From: Takakia lepidozioides
Taxonomy: Eukaryota; Streptophyta; Takakiopsida; Takakiales; Takakiaceae
Direction: 5' to 3'
NCBI GenBank assembly: GCA_030704615.1
Contig: CM060731.1
Location: forward strand, 57,332,756 to 57,392,755
Length of the DNA: 60,000 nt
In this document: positions 42,478 to 53,989 of the stretch, in pieces
How the letters are laid out: each line of letters starts with the position of its first letter
Position numbering within the stretch: position 1 is the stretch's first letter
Program-made: the position numbers and the translations under genes
The notes under the pieces: generated by a model
The model's input: the letters and a program-made list of their open reading frames with translations, nothing else
Told to the model about the DNA's origin: nothing
The model's database searches: none

Positions 42478-43392
42478 GTGCCACTAGTTGTTGGGGATAG
42501 TGCCGGTTCGAGCACTAGCGATACTAGTAGGTATACGAGACGAGGTGTGCGGTTTAGGCCACCTTCACCTCCAGTGTCTTCTACAGAAGGTTTTGATTCG
42601 GATTGTGAATCAGGAGGACTCACACCGGCGGAGCAAGTTGTTTCCTTGCCATTGTTGTGGGACACAATGGAGGAGATGTATGGAGCTACCAAGGGGCCAC
42701 GAAGGTACTCTAGGGCGGTGGGCACCATCGAGTTGGATGATTTTATCCAAGAGTTTGATTTGCAGCAAATGCGCAATCTACAACTATTTACGCATTTTAT
42801 GGCATGGGAGGGGCTATTTCAGCACCTTGAGGGGCCGCCTATGGATGATTACCATGAATTCAGGCGGGGGCATGAGGTTGAGATCGAGGAGTGGTACTAG
42901 TCACCCGACTATGTCTCCATCACTAGGGGCACTAGAGCCACGAGGGCAGTGGCTACACCTGCCGCTGCACAGGCAGCTTCAGCAAGCAGCAGTGGGACTA
43001 GTGGGACTGGTGGTACTGTAGCTACGACGTCCACCCAAGCTACTGCTGCACCAGCACCAGTGGCGGTGCCTGCCTTCAACCCTGTTGTGGAGTTCTTCGA
43101 AGAGTTGAGAAGGAACTACCAAGGGGTGAGGACAGAGAAGTTGATGAGCTTGCAAGAGTTCCAACGGAAGCCTACTAAGAGCTTGAGGGAGGCTTTCACT
43201 CGCATGAGGCGCTTGATTAATGTAACCCAAGGGGTTACGGAGGCTCAGGCAGTCCAATTCTGGTATGGGATATTGGACAAGGAGCTGATGAAAAAGGTGC
43301 GGGATGCAACTCTCCTACCAGCGGCCCAACCCACCTTAGCAAATGTGTTTTTGCTGGCAGAGCGGATAGAGCTCAACATGGTGGATGAATGA
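42478..43392 (+). pseudogene. Gag, capsid part
   Basis: The same frame is interrupted by TAG at 42898. The N-terminus is rich in Ser/Pro; the Ala/Ser/Thr-rich linker is at 42.93-43.07 kb. The capsid-like part reads NPVVEFFEELRRNYQGVRTE, SLQEFQRKPTKSLREAFTRM and AVQFWYGILDKELMKKVRDA, the typical spacing of Ty3/Gypsy Gag (retrotransposon gag domain). Ends at TGA 43390. Confidence 0.7.
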
Positions 43393-43875
43393 GTGGTCAT
43401 GGTGGGATTTGCTAAAGAGGCACCACGGGGTAGTGGTGCTCCTAGCCAGCCACTACCTCAACGTGCTCAAGGCAACAAGGGGGCTCAGGTGAAGCCGAGG
43501 GAAGGGCAGAGAGGACCTCAGATGCAAGGGTCTCTCCCTTCATTTGCTGGCCAACAACGGGCAGATGTGGTGTGCTCGACATGTGGAGGACCTCATGTCA
43601 AGAAGGATTGCCCAGAGGGAGGCAATGGTTTGGCACCGGCACAGCCTGCACAGTTGCAGTGTGGACATTGTAGCAAGTACGGGCATGGAGAAGCCCAGTG
43701 CTATGGTTTGCATCCTGAGTTGCGCCCAGGCCAGTTCCAAGGGAACAATGGTGGCCGGGGGCGAGGTGGAGCAGCCCAGAGAGGACGAGGTGGCCAGACA
43801 CGAGGTGTAGGCCAAGGACGCGGAGGTCAAGGTGGTGACCAAGGCATGGCCAACCGACTTCAGCAGCTAGAGTAG
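43393..43875 (+). pseudogene. Gag nucleocapsid with two zinc knuckles
   Basis: Continues in the frame of the capsid part. CSTCGGPHVKKDC is a CCHC knuckle one residue short in its second spacer; CGHCSKYGHGEAQC is a canonical CX2CX4HX4C. A Gly/Arg-rich (RGG-like) tail follows (GRGGAAQRGRGGQTRG), typical of RNA-binding nucleocapsids. It should bind element RNA during packaging. Confidence 0.8.
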
Positions 43876-44489
43876 AGGCTCGCTGCCATGGCTACAGCTC
43901 AGGTGGTACCGGCTCCAAGGCCTGATGGTCCACCTCCTGCTCTTGAGGGAGGAGATATGGGAGGCATGGGATTTATGTGTGGAGCAGCACTACCATTAGT
44001 GCAGGTGGAGTCTATTGCAGCTGTGACTCGAGGAGCAGCACGAGTTCCTGAGCCACAAGGTACAGAGGTGGAGTTGGAGAGGCAGGCCGTCAGGCTAGGC
44101 TTCCTCAGTCATTCACATTGGCGGAGACAATGTCGACGCCATCCATGGCACCTAGTTCTCGCCCGACTGTTACCGAGGCGGAGGTTACTATGCCATTGGG
44201 GAGAGCTACATGAGTAGTACCACTACCTAGTGTTGCCAAGGCTACGGCAGTTAGTGTGTTGTTGGGAGCGGCCACATCTGTGTGCCAGGCTCCATTGTTC
44301 TCGACTACCATGATTGCGACGCAGGGGATAAGACCAGCTGAGGTGTTCAGGCTGGCAGCTACACTCTGTGAGAGTGGGGAGGTTACTTCATCTTCTGCGG
44401 AGATAGTGGGAGGTGTAGTGCTGGAGGGATCCTCGGATTTGAGGGTCCAGACTGCCACAGCGGCGCCATGGTAAGCTACAGCTGCCAGG

Positions 44490-45057
44490 TTGATGGAGCT
44501 GCCAGCTAGGCCAGCCATTGAGCGCGCCATGGTGACACCTGGAGTTGTCATGTTAGACAACCAGGATGGCATTTTCTGTTTGAGTGGACCGGCAGGCAAG
44601 AAGTACCGGCCACTGCGGGTCTTGTTGGACTCGGGAGCTCAGCCATTGATGCTGGGTAGAGAGCTGCTATTGCAGGCTTGGGCCTCATGGAGGCGGATAT
44701 GGAGCCTTTCCTTTCCAAATACAGACGTCTCTGGGAGGATCGGAGCAGGCTCGGGGCATGACACGACGTGAGTTGGCTATCAGACTACGGCCGGATCACC
44801 CTACAGATGGCTCAGTGATACGAGCCAAGGCCATTGTGACAGACGCGGTCTCATACGATGTCCTGGTTGGTGGGGCAGTGTTGTATCCCATGGGCTTCAC
44901 CCTAGATTTTTGGGAGGAGTCAGCTTCCTATAGGCCTGGATGGCAGTCAGGGGAGGGCCGGCGTATACAGCTCCCTGTGACGTTCATAGGAGGAGTTGCG
45001 GTTGCCCAGCGGGGCAAGATGCCGACACTAGTAGCATTCACAGTTGTAGTGACTTAG
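44490..45057 (+). pseudogene. Retroviral-type aspartic protease
   Basis: The 44490-44771 frame reads KKYRPLRVLLDSGAQPLMLG, with the D-S-G catalytic triad of retropepsin-like proteases. After a frame change the rest of the fold follows (LAIRLRPDHPTDGSVIRAKA, IVTDAVSYDVLVGGAVLYPM). The second hydrophobic-Asp-Val-Leu-Val-Gly motif corresponds to the usual ...ILGxD region. Acts as a dimer to cleave Gag polyprotein in related elements. Frame change and stops suggest decay. Confidence 0.75.
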
Positions 45058-45066
45058 CCTGGAGAG

Positions 45067-46592
45067 TTGCTAGAGGGCAACGCTCATTCAGAGGATGATA
45101 CACCTCCAGGAGAGCAGGATGACATGTATGGTATGGCGGAGTTGCCTGCCATGGTTGCTCAGACTCCATTGTGGGGCTCGAGCAAGGATTTGCAGCGGGT
45201 TGCTGATCGACGGGTGCAACAAGCCTGGGTGGAGGCTTTTGTACCATCGGGAGAGGAGGAGAGTGCGGGGATTGCACCAGTACCACCTCAATTGTCTCCA
45301 TTGGACACCACACCTATTGTGTGGCAGTATCCGGATGAAGACATTTGTCTTCTGGACTTGTTTGGCGAGATCAGCACCGGATTGGCTGCTGTGTTACAGG
45401 TAGGTGTACGAGTTTGGCGTTACCTGTATGTGGAGAGGGATGAGACTGCACGACGCATTTCACTTCGCCATGTTGCTCAGTTGGTACAGTAGTACCCTGA
45501 GTTGTTGCCGGTGTCTGCGGTTTGTGGATATGAGCAGGCCTTACTAGCAGACATTTCGTTGTTAGGGGCGCAGGATTTGGAGCGGGTTGGCTCCATTGAT
45601 CTGGTAGTGGCAGGTTGCCCCTGCCAAGGGCATTCATCAGCCGGGCATGGCAATGGATTGTGAGACTCGAGGTCGGGTCTGTTTTGGGAGATGGTGCGGG
45701 TTTTGCGCCACTTGCAGCTTCATCAAGCTGTATATCTCCAGCATACATCTTGGAGAATGTGCCACTGATGGGCGATTCTCGGGCCAGGGTGATGGCCAGT
45801 ATACATCAAGTCCGGTCGTGGCTTGGGTTAGCAGTGTTGCTGGATGCAGCTGCAATGGGGTCACGGGCTCATCGTCCACGGCTATGGTGGACTAACTTGA
45901 TGCCACCCGCACTGCTCAAGCGTGCATTTGATAGGGTGCAGCGGCCAGCACACCTCACAGTGGATAATATTTTGGACACAGGGAGGCAGTCTCAGCGTGT
46001 GAGACACGATGACCGTTCGCCTTTGGCAGTGGTCAACAGGGTGGGTCAATCACGAACAGCATTACCTACACTGCTCAGCTTCCCAGGATCGCATGCTTTC
46101 CGGGATAGTGGACCTGGCCTCCTGTGGGATGCTCAGTTGCAGCAGTTAGTGGAGCCTAATGCTAACGAGCATGAGCGGGCAATGGGTTTTACCACTGGTA
46201 CCACGGCGGTGCCGTCTCTTTCTGAGGCATCACGTCGTCAGGTGTTGGGGCAAGCAATGGATCTCAATTGCTTGACCTGGATTATCAGCTTGGCTATGGC
46301 TGAGCAACGCAGAGTGCGGAGTACACTTCCCTCGATGGTCTCTTTGCCTACCAAGACGGTACAAGCAGTGAGTGGGGGCAAGCATGAGAGAACCACGGGG
46401 TGCAGACATCCATGGCACACGTGGGAGGTGCTCGAGGTTCAGAGGGAGTTGGCAACCAGGGCGGCGGTGATGGATGAGGTTGGGGATTTTTCTCGGGTTG
46501 AGGAAGTCCTCGAGGATGAGATGATGGGGCAGGATGAGGCCTTGTCATTGACTGAGCAGGCAGGGAGTACTGCTCAAGAGGTTGCAACATAG
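45067..46592 (+). pseudogene. C5-cytosine DNA methyltransferase carried by the retroelement
   Basis: Motif I ICLLDLFGEISTGLAAVLQV (45343 on), motif IV IDLVVAGCPCQGHSSAGHG with the catalytic Pro-Cys (about 45594-45655), motif VI LENVPLMG (45751), motif VIII AHRPRLWWTNL (45868 on), and the motif IX/X region ANEHERAMGFTTGTT and SRRQVLGQAMDLNCL (46160-46280). Order and spacing are those of DNMT3/DRM-like and bacterial m5C enzymes, which transfer methyl from SAM to cytosine C5. Breaks: TAG at 45490, TGA near 45661, and a frame change near 45.72 kb into the 45615-46592 frame. Motif I has Ser where Gly is usual (FGEIS for FDGIG). It sits right after the protease, where reverse transcriptase would normally be. 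Confidence 0.85.
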
Positions 46593-47706
46593 CAACCACT
46601 GGACGCATCCTCTACCTCTAAGCCCACTGGACTTAGGGTTGCAATTACGGAGGACAATTGGGAGCCTGACCATTGGACCCATTGTCAGTGGAGGAGAGAG
46701 ACGATGTATACGGCGGTTCCTAAGGGCTTACAGGAATTGGTTGGACATTCCCACTACAGAGCAGGTAGTGGCAGAAATTGAGAATGGTGATCTTCTCTAT
46801 GAAAACTCTGGCTTGGTAAGGGAACCAGTGGTACCCAAGATGCAGAGTTTGTCAAAGGAAGTCCATGTTGTGCATGTGATACCCGAACCTGTGGCGGAGG
46901 TTCCAGGGGTAGACTGTTAGGGCACTACGGCATCTGTGGAGGATCAGGTGGTTCAGGAGTAGGATCTTGTTGGATCATGGCCTGATTGGTTCGTGAAACA
47001 TCAAACTGTGGAGGATCAGGGAGAACAGCAGCAAGTACACCATGAAGACCCACAGCAGGCCATGCTTATGAGTTCCATAAGCAGGACACTCAATTTGTTG
47101 GGCACATATGTGAAATCCCATGTACCATTTACACAATTGGCAGCTTTGAGGGAGGAACTCAAGCAGGAGTTTGAGGCTAGAATTGCCACTAAGTGTGCAA
47201 ACAAGGTGGATGTGGAGACCAACCTCAAGTTGCAGAAAGAGTTGGAGGACACGAAGGCTGCCTTGCAGCTAGCAAAGGGAAATCTGATTGAAGCGGGTCT
47301 GGAGCAGGAGAAGTTGCATGAAGCACACAAGCAATAGCTATACCAATTGCAAATGAAGCATGAGGGCAAGTTGCAGGAAGTGAACGTGCTCCATACAGAG
47401 TTGGAGGCAGTTCATCAAAAAATGACTATCCAATGTGCCACACTGACAACCGCCTTGGACCAAACTGCATTAGAAGTTAACAGACAAGCAGAGAGGTGTA
47501 TGATGGCAGAGGTTGAGACAGTAGAGCAAGAGAAACTCATTGCTGATTTGAGGGCTACAATCTGTCGCAATGAGGTTACTTTCCAACAAAACAGTCAGGT
47601 TGAGGCCGAGAAGGAAAGGTTCATCTTGAAGTTGCAGCAAACATTCACGGGCCAAAAGAATGAACTCTCTGTGGCTAACAAGCTTGGAAGGAAGCTAACA
47701 ATCTAA
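46593..47706 (+). pseudogene. Coiled-coil region of the retroelement
   Basis: Broken frames, the longest 46993-47337 and 47347-47706, with heptad-like Leu/Glu/Lys repeats (LKLQKELEDTKAALQLAKGN; LEQEKLHEAHKQ; RFILKLQQTFTG). A stop (TAG) at about 47335 separates two parts of one frame. Long coiled coils are not standard in Gypsy pol; the role is unknown, perhaps a structural or env-position protein. Confidence 0.55.
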
Positions 47707-49311
47707 CTACTGCCTATGCCGCCCTGGTTGAACCTCATGCGAAGCGTATGGAGGCTTTACAACAACAGTTAGATATGTACAGACTCAAGGAGGAGCAGGT
47801 TCTCAGGGGTGCTACACAGGACTTGGTGGATAATCATCTTATGCAAGTATAGTTAACACAAGGGCCGGTGGAAGGAAAGGCACCAAGAAAGTTCACCCAG
47901 GGGGAGATGAATGATCTCAGATTGCAGGTGCAGAACATTGCCACAACAACTATAGACAATGTCTATAGTATGATAACGGAGTTACAGGATGATGTGGAAG
48001 GGCTGTAGACTCAAGTGGATGACTTGAGTTCCAACATTGATAAAAAAATCTTTGTTCCTGAGGAGCAGCTGGTGGCTACTTATTTGCATGCCAGGACTCT
48101 GATTTTTCAGTCTTCATCACAGGAGGTGCAAGAGTTGCCAGCAGTAGGAGGGACAGTGGTGGCAATATCATAGCCCCCACAGCAGGTGGCTGTGCATGAC
48201 ACTGTTGATACCATGGCGAAGCCACAGTCTGAGGTTTGGGGGGATGCTGCTTTTAACCCACCAAAGACTCCTGCTGCAGTACAATCGGGCTATGATTATG
48301 CCCTTCAACCAAATTCCCATTGTGATGGATTTGGCTTGGAAGGAATTCAGTCCTCCACAGTCTCTGACACATTATTACCAGATCATGCGCATTTGGTTGC
48401 CAGTGGCAACTAGGACTAAGGTTCTTCCGAACAATCGACCCATTGAGGATCATCACTTTGCAAGGTACTGGTCTGAGGCAGGCACCATGCTGAAGGAATT
48501 AATTGCCTTCCAGGTTGTTCATGGGTACATCTACACCAAGACCAATGAGGTATCTAGTATTGTCATGGGTTGTGGATTGTACTATGCTGCTTGTTTCATT
48601 GCACGTTATCACATTGAGCAGCAGAAGATGCAGTCAAGATTTCCGAGTTATTCCAGTGGAGATCATTGGGTCTTACCTTCAGTTCCACCTCATATGTACC
48701 TGTATGATGCGAAAGTCATGTTGCAGAAGGATTCCCAACTTCGTTCATGGTTTAATTTGGCTTGGACCAACTTGACCAAGGAAAAATTGGGTCCTGACGA
48801 TATCTTTTATAAGGGACATGAAGCCTGGAAATACTTACACTGTTCCAAAGTCGTGGGCACACCTCTCACCTATACAGCCAAGGAGTTCAGGGAGTTCAGG
48901 GAGTTCACTCATTTTGCTTGCAAGCGATTAAAGCAAGTAGTACAGTTTAAGCTTCCAGACATGGTCGGTCAACACTGTATGCCACGCAGGATTCCGGAAG
49001 AGCCACTTAAAGTTCGGCCACCGAAACACCTCAGGGGGGAAGATGATTCTGATACTACTGGTTCTATAGAGCAAATTTTTGACATGGCGGAGGACTATGC
49101 ACTACAGATGGCAGAGAAGAAACGACGGGGATCTCCTATGCCTGAGAACTTACCTCGTTATCAACCACAGGAGGGTCAGACATTTCCATTTGGTGTTCAA
49201 TCGCCTCCATCAGCCAGTGACAGAGCTCGGGCTCGCACACAGAGGCCTCCAAAGGACTCTCACCGTCAGAAGGGTGCTCGCTCACAAAGGTTTACTGATC
49301 CTAAACAGTAA
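47707..49311 (+). pseudogene. Last ORF of the retroelement, unknown structural protein
   Basis: 47.8-48.4 kb continues as helical sequence with stops (EMNDLRLQVQNIATTTIDNV). After a frame change at about 48.28 kb a long open frame (to 49311) reads IVMDLAWKEFSPPQSLTHYY, HHFARYWSEAGTMLKELIAF, YTKTNEVSSIVMGCGLYYAA and WFNLAWTNLTKEKLGPDD. The tail is basic and disordered (PSASDRARARTQRPPKDSHR). It has no RT, RNase H or integrase motif and matches nothing I recognise. Confidence 0.5.
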
Positions 49312-49332
49312 ACCGTGAGGACACGGCTTTTT

Positions 49333-49346
49333 GAGAGGGGGAGGGG
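49333..49346 (+). other. Polypurine tract
   Basis: GAGAGGGGGAGGGG directly before TAATGTTAGAGG; the classical plus-strand primer site next to a 3' LTR beginning TG. Confidence 0.8.
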
Positions 49347-49349
49347 TAA

Positions 49350-50055
49350 TGTTAGAGGGTTGTCTGGGACTTAGACACTTTTGTGGGCTCTGTGGGGTAC
49401 CCTTAATTTTTGCGCAGACTTTCAGATGGTAGACTTAGACCAACAGAGGCCTTAGGGGTGACAGGCACGGGCTTTAGGGGTGGTAGATAGTCTTACACAG
49501 TCGTATACAGCCTTACACAGCCATACACAATCTTACACAGTCTGTCACAGTCAATCACAGCCAGTCACAGCTCGACACAACACGACAAAGCCCGACACAG
49601 CTTTACACAGCCAGTCACAGCTCGGCACAGTCTCAGCCCGACACAGCTTGGCATAGCCCGTCACAGCATACGAAAGGAACGGTTATCATTGGCAGGGAAC
49701 GACTGTGTGGGAACGACATCTGCAGAGGGAACGTGTTTACTTCTTGAGATGACAGTTAGTTAGTTAGGCGGTTAGAACAGCTTGCGGGGAGATTATGCAG
49801 AGTAGCAACTTGGAGAGAGGGGGCTCTCGGGGGGCACTTCTTGATCAGGAGCAGATGAGATCAGACGGAGAACACGAACTGAAGCAAGGATGGAGAGTAC
49901 AGGGATGAAGGGGACGCGGTCTGCTTGTTTTGACGAATACAAGTTGTAGAGTTAGACTGTAGAGCAAATTAAGGACACCATGGCTTCAGCCTGATACATG
50001 ACAAATCTTAATCTGACACCTATTCGATACAATCACACTTATTCGATACAATCAC
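49350..50055 (+). mobile_element. Presumed 3' LTR
   Basis: Begins TGTTAGAGGGTTGTCTGGG right after the polypurine tract. It contains a run of CACAGCC/CACAGTC repeats (about 49498-49670) and ends with a doubled TATTCGATACAATCACACT (50015-50055). The right boundary is approximate, since no 5' LTR is available for comparison. Confidence 0.6.
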
Positions 50056-51721
50056 ACTGTGTAGAAAGACTTGAGTGAAGCTGTGGAATGAATGGATGAG
50101 TGAATGGAACCTGAAAGATTACTGAAGCAATATGATGCTTGAGTATACACAACAAGGTAATTTGTTAACATGAAAGCAAGAAGAAATACGAACAGGAAGC
50201 ACAACCATGATACACTAGCTGTAGGTCATGACTGATTGTTCTGAGTGGGCTGAGTGCTTAGAGATATCCAACTCTTCTATCTTGGAGTTCTCACCTCGGA
50301 TAGCAAAGGGATGGGTGAGTAAAAGCCGCTCAACAATCCCAAAGCTCTATAATTTGCTGAACAAGTCTGGCTTTGGGTGAAGGGTGATTTGAATTCACTC
50401 TCCTTTACCTTCAACCTATGGCTTGCTGCAGCAATGGTGGGAGGGGGGAAGCTCACTACCTATACTGAACTGCCATAGCTTATGAACTCTGGTTAGGTAT
50501 GGACCATTGTCTGGGGTGGTTCTTTTGCCATTATTTCTATAATGCAATTGAGAGACATGGGTTAACTATCAGTGGCGAGGGTGTGACAGTGTGGCCATAA
50601 TTTTGGGAATGCTACTGTTTAGTTTCTGAATACTACAGACATTCTTGCTTGTTTCAACATAATGCAGCGATGTGAGTGGAACTGCCCTTCCCTACCTTCT
50701 TTTCAATGAAGACAAGGTATTGAATTACAGATTCTTCGAAAACTGTTTACTCTGCACACCCCAAAGAGAAGAGAAACATGACCTCTTGTCACATCTCCTT
50801 TGATGGTGCAGAAGTAATATATCAACGTTGTGCTGGAGTGAAATGTTGAATTGAGAAGCTATCCTGGATGACACATTATTGTAAGAGTATTTAATTAACT
50901 GCCAATTGCAGTTTCAATCTAACCCTGCCTGTGGGTCCTACCCAAATCCATAATTTTAACATTATTATGTAGTCTAAAATCCAGTCTTACCAGCAGCTTT
51001 GTTAAGCTGCACCTTAAGCAGGTTAAGTACAAGTGCCCTTGATGGTGAGAGAGCACCACTAGACCTGCACTCTAAAAGTGAAGGTGTCTTGTCCAACTGA
51101 GCTTTCAGGGGAAGACACAAGAGCAGCTGATTCAAGTGAGCTTGATGCCTGGGAAAGCGGGCATTCAGGGTGCCTTCTGACATCTTTTCTATTCAATCCA
51201 TACATGCTACAGTGTTGTCCTTATGCACACTTAACTCTTGTTCAGTTAGGACCTACAAAAGTTCCACCCTTCAGCATACACAACGCTCGAAAACAGATAA
51301 GAGGCACTATCTAACTGTCAACTGCAGTTGAACCATTGACACTTGTACACACAACAATTGGGTGGTGGAAGCAGACAGAAGTATTAACCAGCTTATCAAT
51401 CTTCATCCAAAATTTCTTAACCTCTTTGGCAAGACTACTAATAATAATTATCTTTCATTTCAAAACTCATTTATCAATTTCAGCTTTGAATATTCCATTC
51501 ATCCATACCAATTTTAATGTAAAAGATTCAAGAAAGTTCATTGTTCATCTATCAATTTCAACATATGTAGTTTTGAATATTAAATTGATCCATACCAATT
51601 TGAATGTAAAAGATTCAAGAAAGCCTTCTTCGTCTTGCATACTGGTTGTGTGGCCCTTCAGGAGCAGCAAGTCCATCAGCACATTTGTCAGCAGTGGATA
51701 GTAGGTATGTAAGATACCAAG
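50056..51721. other. No gene seen
   Basis: Non-coding. Near 51500-51620 ATTCATCCATACCAATTT and AATGTAAAAGATTCAAGAAAG are duplicated about 110 bp apart. Short frames are not convincing. Confidence 0.4.
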
Positions 51722-52270
51722 ATGACAACAGAAGACATTGATGGCTGCAATCAAGAGGAGTCTACTCCACCTTTGCGGGTAGCTGTCTTTCCCAGGGAAA
51801 TTCAGGCTAGAGGGCCGCAATTTGCCTTCCCCCCACGTTTTGGATCACCTACAACACCTTCTACTTCTAGGCCGCGTACTCCCCGCCCTAAGCAGATTGG
51901 CAGGAGGATTTACTTTTGGCCCAGGTCTGCCCAATGGACTCAAATCAAAGGCATACTGGTACCTCTTTTGGTTGAATGGCCAAAGGACCTCCCCTCAGTG
52001 CTAGTATCTCTTCCTGCATCAACTATTTGGGGAGGGTTCACTTACCCAGAGCCATTTTCAGTGGACAGTGTAGAGTTCCAGGTTGCAAAGTCGTTTTCAA
52101 CTCCTCCAACTGCCTCGGGCCTTTTTTTCAAGAGGTCAAAGAGACCACAAGGATCAGCCCCTCATAGGGGCTACATCCTCCAGCCCTACCGGTGTGAGGA
52201 GGGAACCTGTTGGGGAAAATTGCCATCCCAGGCCTTTGTCATCTATTGCCCAGATAGCCTTCAAAAATGA
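51722..52270 (+). CDS. Unknown Pro-rich ORF, 182 aa
   Basis: An open frame from ATG 51722 to TGA 52270 reads STPPLRVAVFPREIQARGPQ, then a Pro/Arg/Ser-rich part (TTPSTSRPRTPRPKQ) and an ordered part with several Trp (WPRSAQWTQIKGILVPLLVE; ASTIWGGFTYPEPFSVDSVE). No family recognised. It lies opposite and adjacent to the minus-strand ORF that begins at 53393. It could be part of a retroelement; uncertain. Confidence 0.35.
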   Translation: MTTEDIDGCNQEESTPPLRVAVFPREIQARGPQFAFPPRFGSPTTPSTSRPRTPRPKQIGRRIYFWPRSAQWTQIKGILVPLLVEWPKDLPSVLVSLPASTIWGGFTYPEPFSVDSVEFQVAKSFSTPPTASGLFFKRSKRPQGSAPHRGYILQPYRCEEGTCWGKLPSQAFVIYCPDSLQK

Positions 52271-53393
52271 GAAAGATAGTATGCCAACAATGCGTCATCT
52301 ACCTTCTCTCGGGCATCAAGTAAAGAAGATTCCTCCTCCCTCCTGTTTTCTGTGGTTGGCCTACACATAAGACCTAGTTGGCTCTTTGTGAACTTAGTGA
52401 AGGCAGGATCTTGGAGGATTGTGTCAACATCCAACAGCGCCAAGGCAGGATCCTGGCCTGTTCTAACAGAACCTCCCCCATAAGTGTTAACAAGTGAACT
52501 CGCTTTGGCACGTATGACATCATCGGTGATACGCTTCATTGCTGCCTCAAAGTCATCCCAATTAGTCCAGAAAGGCCTGGCCCTCAATTCAAACTCCCGC
52601 TGAATATCAGTAGGTGTGTACATAGTCATAGTAGGGTGCATAACCACTTTGGTGAGATGAGCCTCAGAGCTCACCACACCTCTCGTCAGGTACCGCCTCC
52701 TAGTAAGGTCTTGACATACTTTCAGGAGAACTTGGTCTTTTTTGTCCGTGTCATCCCCCATCATAAAGTTTTCAAAGTCTGTGAAGGCGGCCCAAAATGC
52801 TTTAGATCTGACTTCATCACGAGGGTCAGAGTCGTGATGTTTGTCCAGGGCTTGTTTTCATTTATGGCTTGAAAGTAAGCATCCTGACACTCGACCCACC
52901 TCTCTTGCAAGTTGAAGAGGTGGATGTCGATATGTATGGGTGCATCTCCCAAGTGGACAACGTCATTGTCTCCCTGTGAAGATGTAGCTCCGAAATCATG
53001 TACAGGTGAAGCTCCCTCTAGACTTGCATGCAAGAGAAACCTAGATTCAGAGGGAAAGTGGATGGAATTAGAGGTACCCTGCCCAGTTCTTTGAGCAATC
53101 GAAGGATGCTGGGATGCACTTGCATCAGAAGAGGAACCTGTCACCATGAGCCGAGGTCGGGGGCGTCCCTGCATCAGTTCTTCAAAATCATCATCGGAGT
53201 TGTCTGTTGTTGCAGGTCCATGAAATGGAGGTGGCCGTTGAAGTCGAAGACGAGATGCTTGGGTGGTAGGAGGTAGCACTTGCAGGTGATTGGACCCAGC
53301 TACAACTATTTCAGATCCAGGAGGGTCAATGGGGCGTCGTAGAAACTCTGTATAGGCGGCAACCCCCTCCCTTGGCATAGTAGTGGGGTACAA
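52261..53393 (-). pseudogene. Unknown Gag-like protein, one frameshift
   Basis: The minus frame from ATG 53393 (YPTTMPREGVAAYTEFLRRP, a Pro/Arg/Ser-rich middle, HIDIHLFNLQERWVECQDAY) shifts near 52.8 kb. It then continues as RSKAFWAAFTDFENFMMGDD, KKDQVLLKVCQDLTRRRYLT and RPFWTNWDDFEAAMKRITDD to the stop at 52261. The size and the helical, Trp-containing tail resemble structural proteins of LTR elements, but no diagnostic motif is seen. Function not assigned. Confidence 0.45.
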
Positions 53394-53441
53394 CCATATG
53401 CTCAGGACCTCTACACAGATTCAGGACACATATCCAGGTAC

Positions 53442-53907
53442 ATGTGTACTACTATGTGGCATATGCCTACTATGCCACCACTCTGGTTTAAGCCAATCCT
53501 TGACTTCCTTGTTCAGACTGGTTCATTCATGATGATCAATGCCTACCGCTACTTTGCATATAGGGATAACCAGAAGGTCATTCCCATTGATTCTGCAATC
53601 CTAATGAGCCTAGGGCACATTATTCTGACTACTTTTAATGCCTGTTTCATGCCCTATACGTAGGTACACCAAGGAGTTTCTGATATTTGCCACACACTGG
53701 GGGGACGGTTTGCGCGCCAACAAACTCTGCTACAGACCAAAAATCAACTATGTTCACGGGAGTGGAATAGAAGAGATGGGGACAATTGACGAGAATGGTT
53801 TGAGAGAGAGTTGGTTGATGAACATTTGGAAACAGTTCTGGTCCCTCCCTTATGTAAGAATACGCTCCCTGCCCACTAGGAAGCCTAGGAAGCCCCTTCT
53901 AGTTTGA
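53442..53907 (+). pseudogene. Unknown ORF pair
   Basis: PPLWFKPILDFLVQTGSFMM, YFAYRDNQKVIPIDSAILMS ends at TAG 53661-53663. A shifted frame continues RRYTKEFLIFATHWGDGLRA, KINYVHGSGIEEMG to 53907. The two parts probably belong to one protein with a frameshift or a short intron. Not recognised. Confidence 0.35.
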
Positions 53908-53989
53908 AGTGCCCTTTGTGCCACAACTGACAGAGGGAAACCCAAAGAGACAAGAAGACAACACAAAAAATAGATAGCGAGAGCAAGAT

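Larger units (their letters stand above)
42478..49346 (+). mobile_element. LTR-type retroelement with Gag, protease and cytosine methyltransferase, no polymerase seen
   Basis: A plus-strand succession of Gag, zinc knuckles, retropepsin, C5 DNA methyltransferase, a coiled-coil region and a further structural-type ORF ends in a polypurine tract. One reading frame (that of 42478) is used through 44217 and again at 44758-45660, interrupted by TAG/TGA stops and two frame changes. I searched the translations by eye for reverse transcriptase (YxDD), RNase H and integrase (HHCC, DDE) signatures and found none. Retrotransposon-encoded DNA methyltransferases are reported in the charophyte Klebsormidium and in Symbiodinium, as I recall. 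The absence of pol here would make this a non-autonomous carrier. Confidence 0.75.

Noticed and set aside
44105-44599. 164-aa minus-strand ORF within the retroelement
   Set aside because: Low-complexity Ala/Ser/Thr composition, opposite to the Gag/protease frame; no domain.
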